A DNA stretch of 64,000 bases, from positions 248,001 through 312,000 of the forward strand of contig CALYOP010000002.1 of the NCBI GenBank assembly GCA_945266285.1, given 5' to 3'. Within the stretch, counting starts at the first letter, position 1, and every line of letters begins with the position of its first letter. The notes under the pieces were generated by a model. That model made no database searches. It was not told where the DNA came from and saw nothing but the letters and a program-made list of their open reading frames with translations. This document shows, in pieces, positions 10,125-21,060 of this stretch. A program made the position numbers and the translations under genes. Source of the DNA: an uncultured Commensalibacter sp. (GTDB lineage Bacteria > Pseudomonadota > Alphaproteobacteria > Acetobacterales > Acetobacteraceae).

Positions 10125-10282
10125 AAATGAGTGAATTCTAAGGCATCGCTGGTATTTGTTTTTCTTAAAACCGAATCTTCCTGTAGAACAGCTATTGAAT
10201 TATGTGTCAGCCTATAAAGTTCTTCAAGAGAAGAAACAATTAAATAGGCGTTCTACAAAGATGTGTTTAAGGGGTGTTTATT

Positions 10283-12973
10283 ATGAAATCAATTGGCCAG
10301 GATAGCTGCAACACGTGTCGTACCCTGGAAATCGATGGGAAAACCTACCATTATTTTTCGATACCTGAAGCAGAAAAAACGCTTGGTTCTTTGCGGCGAT
10401 TGCCTAATACATTAAAAGTATTATTAGAAAATGTTTTGCGTTTTGAAAATGGCCAGTCTTTCAAGGTCGAACATGCAAAATCAGTTGTAGAATGGTTAAA
10501 AAATCGCCATATCGATGCTGAAGTACCCTTTCGTCCTTCACGTATATTGATGCAGGATTTAACTGGTGTTCCTGGGGTGGTTGATTTGGCTGCCATGCGT
10601 GAAGGCATGATCCATTTAAAAGGCGATCCACAAAAGGTTAATCCGCTTATTCCTGTTAATTTGGTCATCGATCATTCGGTTATGGTTGACCATTATGGCA
10701 CCTCAAGTGCTTTGCAAGAAAATATTGCAATTGAATTCCATCGTAACGCAGAGCGTTATAAATTTTTGCGGTGGGGACAAGAAGCTTTTAAACATTTCTC
10801 CGTTGTTCCACCGGATACAGGCATATGCCATCAAGTGAATCTTGAACATATTGCAAAAGTAGTTTGGGTGAATGAAGAAAACGGCCGTAATTATGCTTAT
10901 CCAGATACGTTGTATGGTACTGATTCACATACAACAATGATTAACGGTCTTGGTGTTTTAGGTTGGGGTGTCGGTGGTATTGAGGCCGAAGCTGCAATGC
11001 TGGGACAACCGATTACAATGCTTATTCCAGATGTGGTTGGGTTTAAACTAACAGGAAAATTAAATCCTGGTGTTACAGCAACGGATTTAGTGTTAACAAT
11101 TACCCAGATGCTTCGTAAAAAAGGTGTGGTTGGAAAATTTGTCGAATTTTTTGGCCCAGCACTTGATTTTCTGCCCTTATCTAATCGCGCAACTATTGCA
11201 AATATGGCGCCTGAATATGGTGCAACTTGTGGTTTCTTCCCTGTTGACCAGCAAACTTTGGATTATTTGCGTTTGACGGGTCGGGATGAACACCAAGTTC
11301 GTCTGGTTGAAGCCTATCAGAAAGCCCAAGGTATGTTCCGTGAGGCTGGTACCGAAGATCCTGAATTTACCGATATGTTAGAATTGGATTTAGGAAAGGT
11401 TGTTCCATCCATATCTGGACCACGTCGCCCACAGGATTTGCTTGCTCTAGCCGATGCTAAATCTTTATTTGAAAAAGAAATTGATGGTGGATTTGGTGTT
11501 GATCCAAAGGATAGAGACAAACAATTTGCAGTCGAAAACAAGGATTATAAACTCGAAAACGGTTCTGTTGTGATTGCTGCAATTACTTCTTGTACGAACA
11601 CATCCAATACTGACGTTATGATTGCTGCAGCATTATTGGCAAAGAAAGCGCATGCTTTAGGATTAAAACCAAAACCTTGGGTTAAAACTTCGCTTGCACC
11701 CGGTTCTAAGGTTGTAACCGAATATTTAGACAAAGCAGGATTAACGGCATCATTAAATGCATTGGGTTTCAATACTGTTGGTTATGGATGTACGACTTGT
11801 ATCGGTAATTCAGGTCCATTAGCACCTGAAAATGTAAATACGATTGAAAATAATAAGCTGGTTGCCGTGGGCGTACTTTCGGGTAACCGTAATTTCGAAG
11901 GACGTATTTCACCGAATGTTCGTGCTAATTATCTTGCCAGTCCTCCGTTGGTCGTAGCTTATGCATTATTGGGAACGTTGCGAAAAGATATCACACGCGA
12001 TCCAATAGGAATTTCCAAAGATGGCAAAGAAGTTTACCTAAAGGATATTTGGCCTTCTGCTGAAGAAGTTGAAAATGTTTTGGCCTCTGCTGTAACGCGC
12101 GATGCGTTCCGCAAAGGATATGATGGCGTGGAACTAGGTTCTGCTGAATGGCAATCGCTGAAGATTGAAACGGGTTCTCAAACCTATAAATGGGACGAGA
12201 ATTCCACCTATGTTCGCAATCCGCCTTATTTTGTTGGAATGAGCATGGAACCCAAAGCAAGCTTCTCTGATATTAAGGGAGCAAGCGTCTTAGCAGTTTT
12301 GGGTGATAATGTTACAACCGATCATATTTCACCTGCTGGTTCGATTCGTAAAGATTCACCTGCTGGGAAATATTTGTTGGAACATGGCGTTAAATTCGAA
12401 GATTTTAACTCTTATGGTTCTCGTCGTGGAAATCATGAAGTTATGATGCGTGGTACTTTTGCGAATATCCGTATCCGAAACGAAATGGTTGGCGGAATTG
12501 AAGGTGGGTATACAAAATATTATCCCAGTGGCGAACAAGATTCGATCTATGATGTGGCCATGCGTTATAAAAAGGATAATATCCCGCTGGTTGTCTTTGG
12601 TGGAAAAGAATACGGTATGGGATCTTCGCGAGATTGGGCTGCAAAAGGCACAATGCTTTTAGGCGTTAAAGCTGTTATTGCCGAAAGTTTCGAACGTATT
12701 CATCGTTCTAACCTTGTTGGAATGGGTGTTCTTCCGCTTTTATTTGAAGCAGGCACAACACGTAAAACGCTTCAATTAAAAGGTGATGAAAAAATTGATG
12801 TGATCGGTATTGAAAATCTGAGTCCACGTCAAAAAATGACCTTACGTATTCATCGTGCAGATGGAACTCAGCAGGAAGTTCCCGTTATTTGCCGCGTCGA
12901 TACGCAGGAAGAAGTGGAATATTTCCGCCATGGCGGTATATTGCCTTATGTTTTGCGATTAATGGCAAAATAA
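10283..12973 (+). CDS. acnA: aconitate hydratase A
   Basis: ~896 aa; GTDSHTTMINGLGVLGWGVGGIEAEAAMLGQP, ITSCTNTSNTDVM, GGKEYGMGSSRDWAAKGT; ATG 10283 preferred over upstream GTG 10274. Confidence 0.97.
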   Translation: MKSIGQDSCNTCRTLEIDGKTYHYFSIPEAEKTLGSLRRLPNTLKVLLENVLRFENGQSFKVEHAKSVVEWLKNRHIDAEVPFRPSRILMQDLTGVPGVVDLAAMREGMIHLKGDPQKVNPLIPVNLVIDHSVMVDHYGTSSALQENIAIEFHRNAERYKFLRWGQEAFKHFSVVPPDTGICHQVNLEHIAKVVWVNEENGRNYAYPDTLYGTDSHTTMINGLGVLGWGVGGIEAEAAMLGQPITMLIPDVVGFKLTGKLNPGVTATDLVLTITQMLRKKGVVGKFVEFFGPALDFLPLSNRATIANMAPEYGATCGFFPVDQQTLDYLRLTGRDEHQVRLVEAYQKAQGMFREAGTEDPEFTDMLELDLGKVVPSISGPRRPQDLLALADAKSLFEKEIDGGFGVDPKDRDKQFAVENKDYKLENGSVVIAAITSCTNTSNTDVMIAAALLAKKAHALGLKPKPWVKTSLAPGSKVVTEYLDKAGLTASLNALGFNTVGYGCTTCIGNSGPLAPENVNTIENNKLVAVGVLSGNRNFEGRISPNVRANYLASPPLVVAYALLGTLRKDITRDPIGISKDGKEVYLKDIWPSAEEVENVLASAVTRDAFRKGYDGVELGSAEWQSLKIETGSQTYKWDENSTYVRNPPYFVGMSMEPKASFSDIKGASVLAVLGDNVTTDHISPAGSIRKDSPAGKYLLEHGVKFEDFNSYGSRRGNHEVMMRGTFANIRIRNEMVGGIEGGYTKYYPSGEQDSIYDVAMRYKKDNIPLVVFGGKEYGMGSSRDWAAKGTMLLGVKAVIAESFERIHRSNLVGMGVLPLLFEAGTTRKTLQLKGDEKIDVIGIENLSPRQKMTLRIHRADGTQQEVPVICRVDTQEEVEYFRHGGILPYVLRLMAK

Positions 12974-13011
12974 CTCAAAAATATCTTCTGAATAAATAAT
13001 TGTTTAGAAAG

Positions 13012-13034
13012 GAGGGATGATCATTTCATCCCTC
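13012..13034. terminator. intrinsic terminator downstream of acnA
   Basis: gagggatga tcatt tcatccctc followed by tattttta. Confidence 0.75.
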
Positions 13035-13050
13035 TATTTTTATAGAATTC

Positions 13051-14055
13051 TTAATTAGGTTCTGGATATATCTGAAATGGTGTTTTGTTAACGGGTTGAA
13101 AATAAAGTTTTTCGCCATCCGTTGTCATTTGCACTATTTTAGCTTCTTTTTGTTTTGCTATTACTAATGATTCTGCAATCATCGAATCAATTGCTTGCGT
13201 AGCTCGATTTAAACGTATGGTATCTGCTTTCTGATCAGTAATATCTTTCAGATAAGGCAAAAGTAGATTTGGGTTTATACCGTTAGGTGGCACGTGTAAC
13301 CCATAACTATTAATTAAATTTTCAATTTCCAAAGTGATAGCTTTAGCAAGATCAAGACCTGTCAAAGGTTGGAAAACATAAATTCGGTTTGTTTTCTCGA
13401 GCAAAGAATCTGGCAATCCTTTTCTTTGGAAGAATAATAAAATATCTTTAGGAGAAAGAGGTTTGCCATTATTGGAAAAAGAAATTTCTTCGTTGATATC
13501 AACGAGAAATAAATAATTACTCATGGGACGGTGTTGTTGCCCTTCTTTAAAGGGTAATGCCTTGACATCCCATGCTTTTTGCCATGTCTGAAAAATCTCA
13601 TAAGGCATCGCTTTTTCAGCGCCGTATATCATGACTATAGCATTCTTATAATCATAAAGATCGGTTGGTAGATGTTTCGTATGCTCATCAATATGATTTT
13701 CTATTTTTTGATTAGAAAGATTCATATTAACCGTAATTAACGGCCAATCAAATAAAGAAGCGAGCTCCCGAGCTAATGTGATTTTGCTATATTTAGTGGT
13801 TCCTGCCAAAAGGAAAATACCGATAGGATCATTGATATGATCTCGTGCAGCTCTTCTTCGAAGGTATTTAGCAATATCTTCGCATATTCTATTCTGACCA
13901 TGAACAAGAGAACGTAAAAAAGCGGCTGTTTCTTCAGAATTCATGGCCTGAGCTGGCCAAAATTGTTGTGTCGGATTATCGGTGCGTTTTGTAAGACGGC
14001 TGATTAAATTTTTGGTAAAGTTCGTGGTTGGTGGAGTATGTCTTCGTGAAACCAT
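13051..14055 (-). CDS. degenerate ClpA/ClpB-like AAA+ family protein
   Basis: 334 aa; VHGQNRICEDIAKYLRRRAARDHINDPIGIFLLAGTTKYSKITLARELA and RIYVFQPLTGLDLAKAI resemble the Clp AAA2 module but motifs are substituted. Confidence 0.6.
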   Translation of the reverse strand: MVSRRHTPPTTNFTKNLISRLTKRTDNPTQQFWPAQAMNSEETAAFLRSLVHGQNRICEDIAKYLRRRAARDHINDPIGIFLLAGTTKYSKITLARELASLFDWPLITVNMNLSNQKIENHIDEHTKHLPTDLYDYKNAIVMIYGAEKAMPYEIFQTWQKAWDVKALPFKEGQQHRPMSNYLFLVDINEEISFSNNGKPLSPKDILLFFQRKGLPDSLLEKTNRIYVFQPLTGLDLAKAITLEIENLINSYGLHVPPNGINPNLLLPYLKDITDQKADTIRLNRATQAIDSMIAESLVIAKQKEAKIVQMTTDGEKLYFQPVNKTPFQIYPEPN

Positions 14056-14259
14056 TTTAAAAACATAATTCCTTCAAAGAGAATTGAATCTAACGTGCCG
14101 AATGACAAATTGTATCAGAATAAAATACTTTATAATCTTAATTTCTTTGCAAATTACAAGGTGAAGCGTAAAATTTTTAATAGTTTTAAAATAAAAATAC
14201 CAAGAATATTGAAAATCCTAATTTTCATCAAAGGAACAAGTAGTAAATAAAGTAAAAGC

Positions 14260-14288
14260 TTGAAATTTCCGAAAAGATCATCTATATG
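14260..14288 (+). promoter_or_regulatory. putative sigma70 promoter for rimP-nusA-infB operon
   Basis: TTGAAA (14260-14265), 17-bp spacer, TATATG (14283-14288). Confidence 0.5.
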
Positions 14289-14314
14289 GCAAGAAAATCA
14301 TCTTCCATTGTGGG

Positions 14315-14341
14315 GGGTGGCCTTAATAGGCCGCCTTTTTT
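14315..14341 (+). terminator. putative intrinsic terminator/attenuator in rimP leader
   Basis: gggtggcc ttaata ggccgcc tttttt, immediately upstream of rimP TTG. Confidence 0.65.
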
Positions 14342-14344
14342 GTT

Positions 14345-14962
14345 TTGGATTCAATAAATATTTCATCAGATATTGGCATTGAACAACGTATTATTACGTT
14401 AATAGAACCAACTTTAACCGATATGGGCTTTGAACTGGTTCGGGTTGCTCTTTTAGGGAAACAAGCCCCTACCTTGCAGATCATGGTTGATCGTGCTGAT
14501 GGTTCTTTGATTAATATCGAAGATTGTGAACAAATTAGTCATGCACTCAGTGCACTTTTGGATATTCACGATCCATTAGAAGGTGCATGGAATCTTGAAG
14601 TGTCTTCTGCAGGTATTGATCGACCATTGGTTCGTCCAAAGGATTGGAATCGCTTTGCTGGTCACCTTGCTAGAGTAGAAATGATGATTCCTATTGGAGG
14701 AAGAAGACGATTCTCTGGTATTGCTCTTGGTTCTGATGAGGAAAATGCGCGTTTGCGTCTGGATGATGGTGATGAAGTCGTGTTACCATTAGCTGAGATT
14801 CGTAAGGCTAAACTGGTTTTGACTGATGCGCTGATTGATGCTTGTCGTCACATGAATCCATCTGCATTATCGGATGAGGATGAACAGATTTCTGGTTCAG
14901 GTCGTCGTAAAGAAAACCATTTTAAAAAGACTGATAAGACTCATCGTTCTAAAACACATTGA
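14345..14962 (+). CDS. rimP: ribosome maturation factor RimP
   Basis: 205 aa; [50 protein letters not shown] is the only conventional start before the conserved N-terminus. Confidence 0.93.
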   Translation: MDSINISSDIGIEQRIITLIEPTLTDMGFELVRVALLGKQAPTLQIMVDRADGSLINIEDCEQISHALSALLDIHDPLEGAWNLEVSSAGIDRPLVRPKDWNRFAGHLARVEMMIPIGGRRRFSGIALGSDEENARLRLDDGDEVVLPLAEIRKAKLVLTDALIDACRHMNPSALSDEDEQISGSGRRKENHFKKTDKTHRSKTH

Positions 14963-14970
14963 GAGGTAAC

Positions 14971-16503
14971 ATGGATACGTCCGTTTCCCGTCCCGAATTA
15001 TTACTGGTTGCTGATGCGGTAGCTCGTGAAAAATCTATTAGCCGTGAAGAAGTTTTGGAAGCTATGGAGTCAGCTATTCAAAAAGCAGGACGTGCTAAAT
15101 ATGGTCATGAAAAAGATATTCGGGCGGTAATAGATCGCAAAACCGGTGAAGTTCGTTTGTCTCGGTGGACGGAAGTTGTCGAAAACGTAGAAAACGAGGA
15201 TGCGCAAATCCCGTTTCATATTGCTCGGAAAATTCAACCGAATATTAAAATTGGTGAATATATTATTGATCCTTTACCACCAATTGATTTTGGACGTATT
15301 GCAGCTCAGACAGCGAAACAAGTTATTGTGCAGCGTGTTCGTGAATCAGAACGAAATCGTCAATATGATGATTTTAAAGATCGGGTCGGTGAAATCGTTA
15401 ATGGAACAGTAAAGCGCACTGAATATGGCAATTTACTTGTTGAAATTGGTAGTACCGAAGCTTTACTACGCCGTGATGAATTAATTCCACGTGAAACTTT
15501 CCGTAACTCGGATCGTGTTAGAGCGTATATTTACGATGTGCGCAAAGAACCTCGTGGTCCACAAATTTTCTTGTCACGGACGCATCCTGCTTTTCTAGCG
15601 AAATTATTTGCTCAAGAAGTGCCAGAAATTTATGATGGGATTATTGAAATCAAGGCCGTAGCACGTGACCCTGGGTCGCGTGCTAAAATGGCGGTTACCT
15701 CTCATGATGCGGCTATTGATCCTGTTGGGGCCTGTGTTGGTGTGCGCGGTTCACGCGTTCAAGCCGTTGTTCAAGAATTACAGGGAGAAAAAATTGATAT
15801 TATCCCCTGGAGCGGTCAAGCTGCAACTTTTGTGGTCAATGCTTTGGCTCCCGCTGAAGTAACCAAAATGGTTATGGACGAAGAAGCCGGTCGGGTTGAA
15901 GTTGTCGTTCCTGATGATCAACTCAGTCTTGCTATTGGACGTCGTGGACAAAATGTACGTTTGGCTAGCCAACTGACACGTTGGGATATTGATATTCTCA
16001 CTGAAACCGAAGAATCGGAACGCCGTCAGGAAGAATTCCGTCGTCGCTCTGCGTTATTCGTCGAAAGTCTTGATGTTGATGACGTAATTGCTGGCCTTCT
16101 GGTTACGGAAGGATTTAACAGCATAGAAGAGCTGGCTTATGCTACACCAGAAGAACTGGCTGAGATTGACGGATTCGACGAAAATTTAGCTCAGGAATTG
16201 GTACAACGTGCAGAAGAATATCTCCAACAATTAGCTCAATCTCTAGATCAAAAACGTCAGGAATTAGGTGTTTCTGACGATATTCTAAATCTGGAAGTCT
16301 TTACACCTCAAATGTTGGTTATTTTAGGTGAAAAAGGGATTAAAAGCTTGGATGATCTTGCGGATTTGGCTAGTGATGAATTAATTGAGATATTAGGGCC
16401 TGATTCTTTTGAAGAAGATGCCGCGAACGAAATCATTATGAGGGCCAGAGCACATTGGTTTGACGATGAACCGAATAAAAAACCTGAAAGTAATAATGAT
16501 TAA
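14971..16503 (+). CDS. nusA: transcription termination/antitermination factor NusA
   Basis: S1/KH domains; RDPGSRAKMAV, DPVGACVGVRGSRVQAVVQELQGEKIDIIPW, C-terminal HhH repeats; ATG 14971 (MDTSVSRPE) after GAGAGG. Confidence 0.97.
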   Translation: MDTSVSRPELLLVADAVAREKSISREEVLEAMESAIQKAGRAKYGHEKDIRAVIDRKTGEVRLSRWTEVVENVENEDAQIPFHIARKIQPNIKIGEYIIDPLPPIDFGRIAAQTAKQVIVQRVRESERNRQYDDFKDRVGEIVNGTVKRTEYGNLLVEIGSTEALLRRDELIPRETFRNSDRVRAYIYDVRKEPRGPQIFLSRTHPAFLAKLFAQEVPEIYDGIIEIKAVARDPGSRAKMAVTSHDAAIDPVGACVGVRGSRVQAVVQELQGEKIDIIPWSGQAATFVVNALAPAEVTKMVMDEEAGRVEVVVPDDQLSLAIGRRGQNVRLASQLTRWDIDILTETEESERRQEEFRRRSALFVESLDVDDVIAGLLVTEGFNSIEELAYATPEELAEIDGFDENLAQELVQRAEEYLQQLAQSLDQKRQELGVSDDILNLEVFTPQMLVILGEKGIKSLDDLADLASDELIEILGPDSFEEDAANEIIMRARAHWFDDEPNKKPESNND

Positions 16504-16557
16504 ACGGATCTTTTATCTGAATAATTATAGAATATATAATAAGGAAATATCTAGTCG

Positions 16558-17190
16558 TTGATTCAGAAAACGTCTTTAAATTCCGTATTGACCACTGTAC
16601 AATGTAACAACCCATCGCATGATGAGGAAGGGAAACAGCAACGCTGTTGTTTAGTTACAAGAGAGAAATTAAATAAATCGGAAATGATCCGTTTTGTAAT
16701 CTCTCCAGAAGATATGGTGGTTCCTGATCTTTCGGGACGACTTCCTGGACGTGGAATGTGGTTGAAAGCTAATGAAAATGTGCTAAATACAGCACTACAA
16801 CGGCGCATTTTTTCTCGCGCTTCACAACGACAAGTGAGAATTCCTGAAGATTTGTCTATAATGATTAAAATAGGGTTACGACGTAGAATCATTGAAGCTT
16901 TAGGTCTTGCGAGACGGGCAGGACAAGTTACATATGGTTTTGTGAAAGTGCGAGAAAAGTTAGCCAAAAACCGAGTTGGAGCGATTTTACAGGCGGTGGA
17001 TGGCAGTGATGAGGAACGAAAACGTCTGCTTTCTGGTGTGAAAGATTTGCCGATTGTAATTATTTTGTCGGCTAAGGAATTAGGGAAAGTATTCGGTCGT
17101 GAACATGTGGTTCATGTAGCGATAGAAGCAGGTTCGTTAGCCTCTCGGATTCGTTGGGATAGCAATCGTCTAACAGGGTTTTTGGATTAA
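16558..17190 (+). CDS. YlxR (DUF448)/L7Ae-like fused RNA-binding protein
   Basis: 210 aa; RCCLVTREKLNKSEMIRFVISPEDMVVPDLSGRLPGRGMWLKA then L7Ae-like ALGLARRAGQVTYGFVKV; between nusA and infB. Confidence 0.9.
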   Translation: MIQKTSLNSVLTTVQCNNPSHDEEGKQQRCCLVTREKLNKSEMIRFVISPEDMVVPDLSGRLPGRGMWLKANENVLNTALQRRIFSRASQRQVRIPEDLSIMIKIGLRRRIIEALGLARRAGQVTYGFVKVREKLAKNRVGAILQAVDGSDEERKRLLSGVKDLPIVIILSAKELGKVFGREHVVHVAIEAGSLASRIRWDSNRLTGFLD

Positions 17191-17243
17191 ATATTTTGGA
17201 TTCGACGGGATGATCCGCCGAATGATAGAGAACAGGCAGGTAT

Positions 17244-20054
17244 ATGAGCGAAGGTAACGATCAAGAACAAGGACAGGGCAAGAAACGTCTATCATTGCGT
17301 TCTTCAGGAAGGCGGGAAGTGGGGCGTACTGTTGATGCTGGGTCTATTAGACAAAGCTTCAGTCATGGTCGTACCAAGGTTGTCCAAGTTGAAGTACGTA
17401 AAAAAAGAGGCGCAAACCCTGAAAAAGTAGCAGCAGGTTCAGCGGTAGGAACGGCAAAAACAGGCACCGCAAAACGGTCAGGTGCTTCCCATGGAAAGCG
17501 CGCTTTAACAGCAGCAGAGTTGGCAACGCGTCAACGTGTTCTGGAAGAACAGAAACAGGAAAATATCCGTAAAGAAGCCGAATTGCGTGAGCAGGAAAAG
17601 ATTCTAATCCTTTCTGCAGCCGAAGAAGCACGTCGTCGTGAAGAAGAAGAAAAGAAACAGAAGGAAGCAGAAGCTTTAAAAAAACAGCAGGAAGAAGCTG
17701 AACAGGCTAAACTTGCTGCTGAAGCAGAAAAAGCGTCCATAGAAAAGGCAAAAGCGGAACAGAAAGCTGCAGCTTCTAAAGAAAAACCGGTACAGGAAAA
17801 GAAGAAAACAGCAACTTCTACGAAATCGGCGACGTCAAAACCAGCAGTGGAACGGAAAGCTAAAGTTTCACATGTTCCTATTCCAGGTGAAATTACCTTA
17901 ACGCCTGATCCTTTGCCTGTTGAACCATTGGCAAAACGAGCAATTATGCCCAGCAAGCCGATTGCGTCAAAGTCTGGGGAAAAAGAGAAAAAGGGTTCCT
18001 ACGACACATTGCGGTTGCGCGATGATATGATGCGTGATGAAAATGATGGCGATGGCGATGGCGATAACCGTCGTGGAGGTGCTCGTCGTGGTGCTGGTGG
18101 TAGTCCAAGCCGTAAAACCTCTAATGGTGGAAGAGGAAAAGGTGGAGAAGGTCGCCGTTCTGGAAAAATTGACATTCAAGCTGCTATTGAAGGAGAGGAC
18201 GATAACAAGGTTCGTTCCTTAGCATCGGTTCGTCGTCAAAGAGAACGGGAACGTCGTCAGGCAGAATTAGAAAAACTCCGTTCGGATCAAGTTAAGGTTG
18301 TTCGTGATGTTGTTCTTCCTGAAACCATCACCGTCCAAGAATTAGCTAATCGTATGGCCGCGCGTCAGGGTGATGTGATTAAGGCGCTGATGAAAATGGG
18401 GGTAATGGCAACCGTTACCCAGTCGCTTGATGCTGACACAGCCGAGTTGATTATTGAAGAATTCGGACATCGCGTTCATCGCGTTGCTGATAATGATGTT
18501 GAAATTGGTATTGAAGGGATTGAAGATAAACCAGAAGAGATGCTTCCACGCCCACCTGTAGTGACGGTGATGGGACATGTTGATCATGGTAAAACTTCTT
18601 TGCTTGATGCGCTTCGGACAACAGATACAGCACGTAGTGAAGCTGGTGGAATCACGCAGCATATTGGAGCATATCAGGTTACATTACCTTCAGGTGCCAA
18701 GATTACTTTCCTTGATACACCAGGTCACGAAGCCTTTACTGCCATGCGTTCTAGAGGTGCTTCGGTTACTGATATCGTGGTATTGGTCGTTGCTGCAGAT
18801 GATGGTGTTATGCCTCAAACAATTGAAGCAATTAAACATGCCAAGGCTGCGGATGTACCAATTATCGTTGCAATCAACAAATGTGATTTGCCGGGTGCAA
18901 ATCCTGATCGTGTTCGCCAGGAATTACTGCAACATGAAATTGTTGTGGAAAAGATGGGTGGCGATACGCAGGATGTTGAAGTTTCAGCAAAAAAGCATAT
19001 AGGTTTAGATAAATTAGAAGAAGCAATCGTTCTTTTAGCAGAGTTGCTGGAACTTAAAGCTAATCCTAATCGTATTGCTGAAGGTACTGTTATTGAAAGT
19101 CGTTTGGACAAAGGTCGTGGGCCTGTAGCAACGTTGTTGGTACGTAAAGGTACTTTACAAAAAGGTGACGTCATTGTTGCTGGAGCTGAATGGGGTCGTG
19201 TTCGGGCAATGCTTGATGATAAAAGCAAGCCTATGAAAAAAGCCAATCCTTCAACACCCGTTGAATTGTTGGGATTGACCGGTGTCCCCAGAGCAGGCGA
19301 ACCTTTCGTTGTGGTTGATAATGAAAGCCATGCTCGCGAAATTTCAGAATTCCGTCAACGGAAGATTCGGGAAAAACAAAATGCGGTTAAGATGGCAGCA
19401 CGTGGTACGTTGGATCAGATGCTTGCTCGTATCCAGGCGGGTGAACAGAATGAGATTGCTGTATTAATCAAGGCTGATGTTCAAGGTTCTGCTGAAGCTA
19501 TTCAGACCACCGTTCTTAAACTGGAACATGAGGAAATAAAAGTACGTGTCTTATCAGCGACCGTTGGTCAGATTACGGAAAGTGATGTGCAACTTGCTAA
19601 AGCTTCGAATGCGATTATCATTGCATTTAATGTACGCGCAACCGTCCAAGCACGTGAATTAGCACAGCATGAAGGTGTAGATATTCATTATTACTCAATT
19701 ATTTATCAAGTAATTGATGATATTGAGAAACTGATTAAAGGTCGTGTAGCTCCAAAACAACGTGAAAAATTCTTGGGTTATGCTGAAATCCGCAAAGTGT
19801 TTAACATTAGCAAAACTGGTAAGGTTGCCGGTTGTTACGTTACCGAAGGTGTCGTGCGTCGTGGTTGTGGTGTTAGACTTCTGCGTGACAATGTTGTTAT
19901 CCATGAAGGTAATTTAAGCCAGCTGAAACGTTTTAAAGACGATGTTAAAGAAGTAGCGCATGATTACGAATGTGGTTTGTCTTTTGCCGGATTTAATGAT
20001 TTGCGTGAAGGCGATGTCGTTGAATGTTATGAAATGGAAACCGTTGAAGCATGA
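17244..20054 (+). CDS. infB: translation initiation factor IF-2
   Basis: 936 aa; [37 protein letters not shown]. Confidence 0.98.
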   Translation: MSEGNDQEQGQGKKRLSLRSSGRREVGRTVDAGSIRQSFSHGRTKVVQVEVRKKRGANPEKVAAGSAVGTAKTGTAKRSGASHGKRALTAAELATRQRVLEEQKQENIRKEAELREQEKILILSAAEEARRREEEEKKQKEAEALKKQQEEAEQAKLAAEAEKASIEKAKAEQKAAASKEKPVQEKKKTATSTKSATSKPAVERKAKVSHVPIPGEITLTPDPLPVEPLAKRAIMPSKPIASKSGEKEKKGSYDTLRLRDDMMRDENDGDGDGDNRRGGARRGAGGSPSRKTSNGGRGKGGEGRRSGKIDIQAAIEGEDDNKVRSLASVRRQRERERRQAELEKLRSDQVKVVRDVVLPETITVQELANRMAARQGDVIKALMKMGVMATVTQSLDADTAELIIEEFGHRVHRVADNDVEIGIEGIEDKPEEMLPRPPVVTVMGHVDHGKTSLLDALRTTDTARSEAGGITQHIGAYQVTLPSGAKITFLDTPGHEAFTAMRSRGASVTDIVVLVVAADDGVMPQTIEAIKHAKAADVPIIVAINKCDLPGANPDRVRQELLQHEIVVEKMGGDTQDVEVSAKKHIGLDKLEEAIVLLAELLELKANPNRIAEGTVIESRLDKGRGPVATLLVRKGTLQKGDVIVAGAEWGRVRAMLDDKSKPMKKANPSTPVELLGLTGVPRAGEPFVVVDNESHAREISEFRQRKIREKQNAVKMAARGTLDQMLARIQAGEQNEIAVLIKADVQGSAEAIQTTVLKLEHEEIKVRVLSATVGQITESDVQLAKASNAIIIAFNVRATVQARELAQHEGVDIHYYSIIYQVIDDIEKLIKGRVAPKQREKFLGYAEIRKVFNISKTGKVAGCYVTEGVVRRGCGVRLLRDNVVIHEGNLSQLKRFKDDVKEVAHDYECGLSFAGFNDLREGDVVECYEMETVEA

Positions 20055-20464
20055 GTCGAATGGGCTCACAAGGGAATAATGCGGGGAAATCTTTAAGAGG
20101 ACCCTCGCAAAGGCAATTACGTGTAGGGGAACAATTGCGCCATATTTTGGCGGACTTGTTTATTCGCACAGAATTTCGGGATCCTGAATTAACTGGAGAA
20201 CGTCTTACGGTTACTGAAGTTCGTATGACACCTGACCTAAGACGTGCAATTATTTATGTTACGCGTTTAGGTCGAAGTGATATCGACGATTTATTACCTG
20301 CTTTAAAACGTGTTACGCCATTTCTGCGTGGTCAGTTAGGACAAAAATTGCGGCTTAAATTTCTTCCAGATTTGCATTTTCAAGCGGATACAACACTGGA
20401 TTATGCAGACAAGATCGATCAGATTTTGCATAGTCCAGAAGTAAGAAGAGATTTAGAAGATTAA
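20051..20464 (+). CDS. rbfA: 30S ribosome-binding factor RbfA
   Basis: 137 aa; [38 protein letters not shown]; overlaps infB stop. Confidence 0.95.
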   Translation: MSRMGSQGNNAGKSLRGPSQRQLRVGEQLRHILADLFIRTEFRDPELTGERLTVTEVRMTPDLRRAIIYVTRLGRSDIDDLLPALKRVTPFLRGQLGQKLRLKFLPDLHFQADTTLDYADKIDQILHSPEVRRDLED

Positions 20465-20466
20465 TT

Positions 20467-21060
20467 TTACCGCAAATTACGAATATCAATATGTTTTGCA
20501 AGTTCGATTAAGGCGTCTTGTTGTAATTTGATAATATCACTATCGTTCTTTATAGAACTACTTTTCGTAAATAAACCTTTTTGATTTTCAATAGGATTTT
20601 TTTCGTTTTCAGGAACGATAGACCAATTCGCTTCTAATGTAGCAACGCCCATTCCTGCTGAGGTTTCATTTAAGTCAAAACGACTAATATTAATAATAAT
20701 CTGATATTGCGGTAGCATAAGTTGATTTTGGTTGGTAACCAAAGCATCTGGTCTTTGCATTGCAAGATAATGTGTGATCAGTTCTGTTGCTCCCACCGAT
20801 AGCACACTGCTCATACGGCCATTTTGGCTTCGGTTTAATGCTGCACCCCGACGGATAATAATATCGGCAGTATCTAAATAATCAGGAACCGTAACACGGG
20901 TTACTAAAATAAATGGGCTTTGTATGGATGATAATTTTATGGGTTGTTTCCCGCTATTATCTCCAATTTCACTGAGCGTATAATATTGTAATGGTGGTGC
21001 CGCACAGGCTGAAATTACGATCAATGGAATTGCAATTAAAAAAGGATAAATCTTTTTCAT
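20467..21060 (-). CDS. ABC-type transport auxiliary lipoprotein (PqiC/DUF330-like)
   Basis: lipobox VISACAAPPLQYYTLSE; follows MlaD-like gene with ATGA-type overlap. Confidence 0.8.
   Translation of the reverse strand: MKKIYPFLIAIPLIVISACAAPPLQYYTLSEIGDNSGKQPIKLSSIQSPFILVTRVTVPDYLDTADIIIRRGAALNRSQNGRMSSVLSVGATELITHYLAMQRPDALVTNQNQLMLPQYQIIINISRFDLNETSAGMGVATLEANWSIVPENEKNPIENQKGLFTKSSSIKNDSDIIKLQQDALIELAKHIDIRNLR

Noticed and set aside
17531-17956. Long antisense ORFs within infB (17359..17631, 17531..17956, 18815..19246) and the low-complexity ORF 18034..18222
   Set aside because: Lie opposite or out of frame in a clear IF-2 gene; Cys/Ser/Phe-rich or [11 protein letters not shown]-type composition is an artefact of the repetitive linker codons.
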